DNA from: Gracilibacillus lacisalsi DSM 19029 | Lineage (GTDB): Bacteria > Bacillota > Bacilli > Bacillales > Amphibacillaceae | Length of the DNA: 64,000 nucleotides | Reading direction: 5' to 3' | Assembly: GCF_000377765.1 (NCBI RefSeq) | Contig: NZ_KB898665.1 | Span: 1-64,000 of the forward strand | In this document: positions 63,372-64,000 of the stretch, piece by piece | Layout: each line of letters opens with the position of its first letter | How positions within the stretch are numbered: position 1 is the stretch's first letter | Position numbers and translations under genes: made by a program | The notes under the pieces: generated by a model | What the model saw: the letters and a program-made list of their open reading frames with translations, nothing else | What the model was told of the DNA's origin: nothing | The model's database searches: none

Positions 63372-64000
63372 TCACCCTGTCCCTTTGTCCCAAATTTGAT
63401 GGACTTTATAATGGCGATATTTCTGTTTAGGAATATTTTCGATAAAGTGAGTGGGCTTGCCGATCGTAAATAGAGCTAGTTGGTGCATCGCTCGCGTGCA
63501 AGCTGTATAAAATAAGTTTCGTTCTAATTCATCATAAAAATTGTTATTAGATGCATCGGCAATGATAACCGCATCGAATTCAATTCCTTTAGCCAAGTAA
63601 GCAGGAATGACGACAATACCTTTTTCAAAAATATGTGCTTCCTGTGTCATTAAATGAATGTCGATACGATTTTTTAATCGCTCATATATGTCCACACATT
63701 CTTGCATCGTTTTTCCGATTAATGCAATGGTTTCATGGCCTTCATGTTCATATTCATTTATTTGATCGAGCACTTTTTCAATTAAAACATCACGTTGCTC
63801 CAATTCCATCACGACCGGTGTCTCTCCATCACGTTCAAACGGTTCAATTAGATCACCATTTGGCATAAATGATTTAGTGAATTCAACAATCGGTGCTGTA
63901 GAACGATAGCTTCTCGTCAATACGATTCTTTCATGTTTTTCCTGCCATTTCTCAGATAATAAAGTCTCTTCTCTTAATGCATGTGCATAAATCGCTTGAT
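63372..64000 (-). CDS. helD: HelD-like superfamily 1 DNA helicase, C-terminal part (5' end outside the window)
   Basis: The reading frame stays open to the window edge, so only the last 209 or so codons are visible. It contains superfamily 1 helicase segments: IVLTRSYRSTAPIVEF (motif IV region), VIPAYLAKGIEFDAVIIADA (motif V) and LFYTACTRAMHQLALF (motif VI). The wording AKGIEFDAVI and the ending are like HelD, which recycles RNA polymerase in Bacillus. A UvrD/Rep-type helicase cannot be excluded without the N-terminus. No terminator was identified. Confidence 0.8.
   Translation of the reverse strand, partial: QAIYAHALREETLLSEKWQEKHERIVLTRSYRSTAPIVEFTKSFMPNGDLIEPFERDGETPVVMELEQRDVLIEKVLDQINEYEHEGHETIALIGKTMQECVDIYERLKNRIDIHLMTQEAHIFEKGIVVIPAYLAKGIEFDAVIIADASNNNFYDELERNLFYTACTRAMHQLALFTIGKPTHFIENIPKQKYRHYKVHQIWDKGTG

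Overview
The window is a low-GC Gram-positive (Firmicutes, Bacillaceae) chromosome segment. Evidence for this is strong AGGAGG-type ribosome binding sites, S-box, THI-box and G-box riboswitches, YesM/YesN-type two-component systems, a cre site and an LPXTG-like surface protein. Acidic, Asn/Asp-rich surface proteins and the gene content suggest a halotolerant genus such as Gracilibacillus or a relative; the genus is an inference. No prophage, tRNA, rRNA, complete insertion sequence or CRISPR array was seen. The window opens inside a repeat and closes inside a HelD-like helicase gene.

Layout. 1-5.7 kb: repeat copy A, a nitroreductase, and a SAM-riboswitch-controlled methionine pair (yitJ-type, metE). 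5.75-10.4 kb: one very large wall-anchored nuclease/5'-nucleotidase behind a probable Pho box. 10.6-15.7 kb: the Leloir operon galK-galE-galT-galM. 15.8-19.1 kb: a B12-dependent ribonucleotide reductase gene (nrdJ) split by a 639-nt group I intron that carries a wrecked homing-endonuclease gene. 19.2-25.9 kb: iclR-dgoD-kdgK-type kinase-dgoA-lacZ (galactonate pathway plus GH2 beta-galactosidase). 26.5-35.8 kb: galactan utilisation (ganS-ganP-ganQ ABC importer, GH53 and GH42 enzymes) followed by AraC and ROK regulators. 35.8-39.5 kb: a YerD-like FMN protein, an aldo-keto reductase and an SDR epimerase. 40.3-47 kb: response regulator, sensor kinase and sugar ABC transporter. 47-51.4 kb: VOC protein, adenine deaminase with a guanine-type riboswitch, DUF624 membrane protein, CBS protein. 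51.5-57.4 kb: a second sugar ABC transporter with its own two-component system. 57.5-64 kb: DeoR regulator, rhamnose mutarotase, HAD phosphatase, ring-cleaving dioxygenase-like protein, TPP riboswitch plus thiW, ferredoxin, aldo-keto reductase and helicase.

How it fits together. The gan genes would import beta-1,4-galacto-oligosaccharides and cut them inside the cell to galactose, which galKETM would feed to glycolysis. A 20-bp identical AT-rich sequence followed by a second 10-bp identical block lies at both the galK and ganS promoters. It ties the two operons together, probably under the ROK or AraC regulator. The dgo/lacZ operon is a second galactose-related route.

The least ordinary parts are non-coding. 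Three copies of a roughly 550-bp element bounded by ACTGCGAAGTAA inverted ends carry two opposed three-stem hairpin modules. Their stems differ between copies but keep pairing. A fourth pair of the same ends encloses a different repeat payload. A second structured repeat family (GCGCAGAGCGCCCG...) occurs four times, and several intergenic gaps hold short repeat arrays whose motif is unique to that gap.
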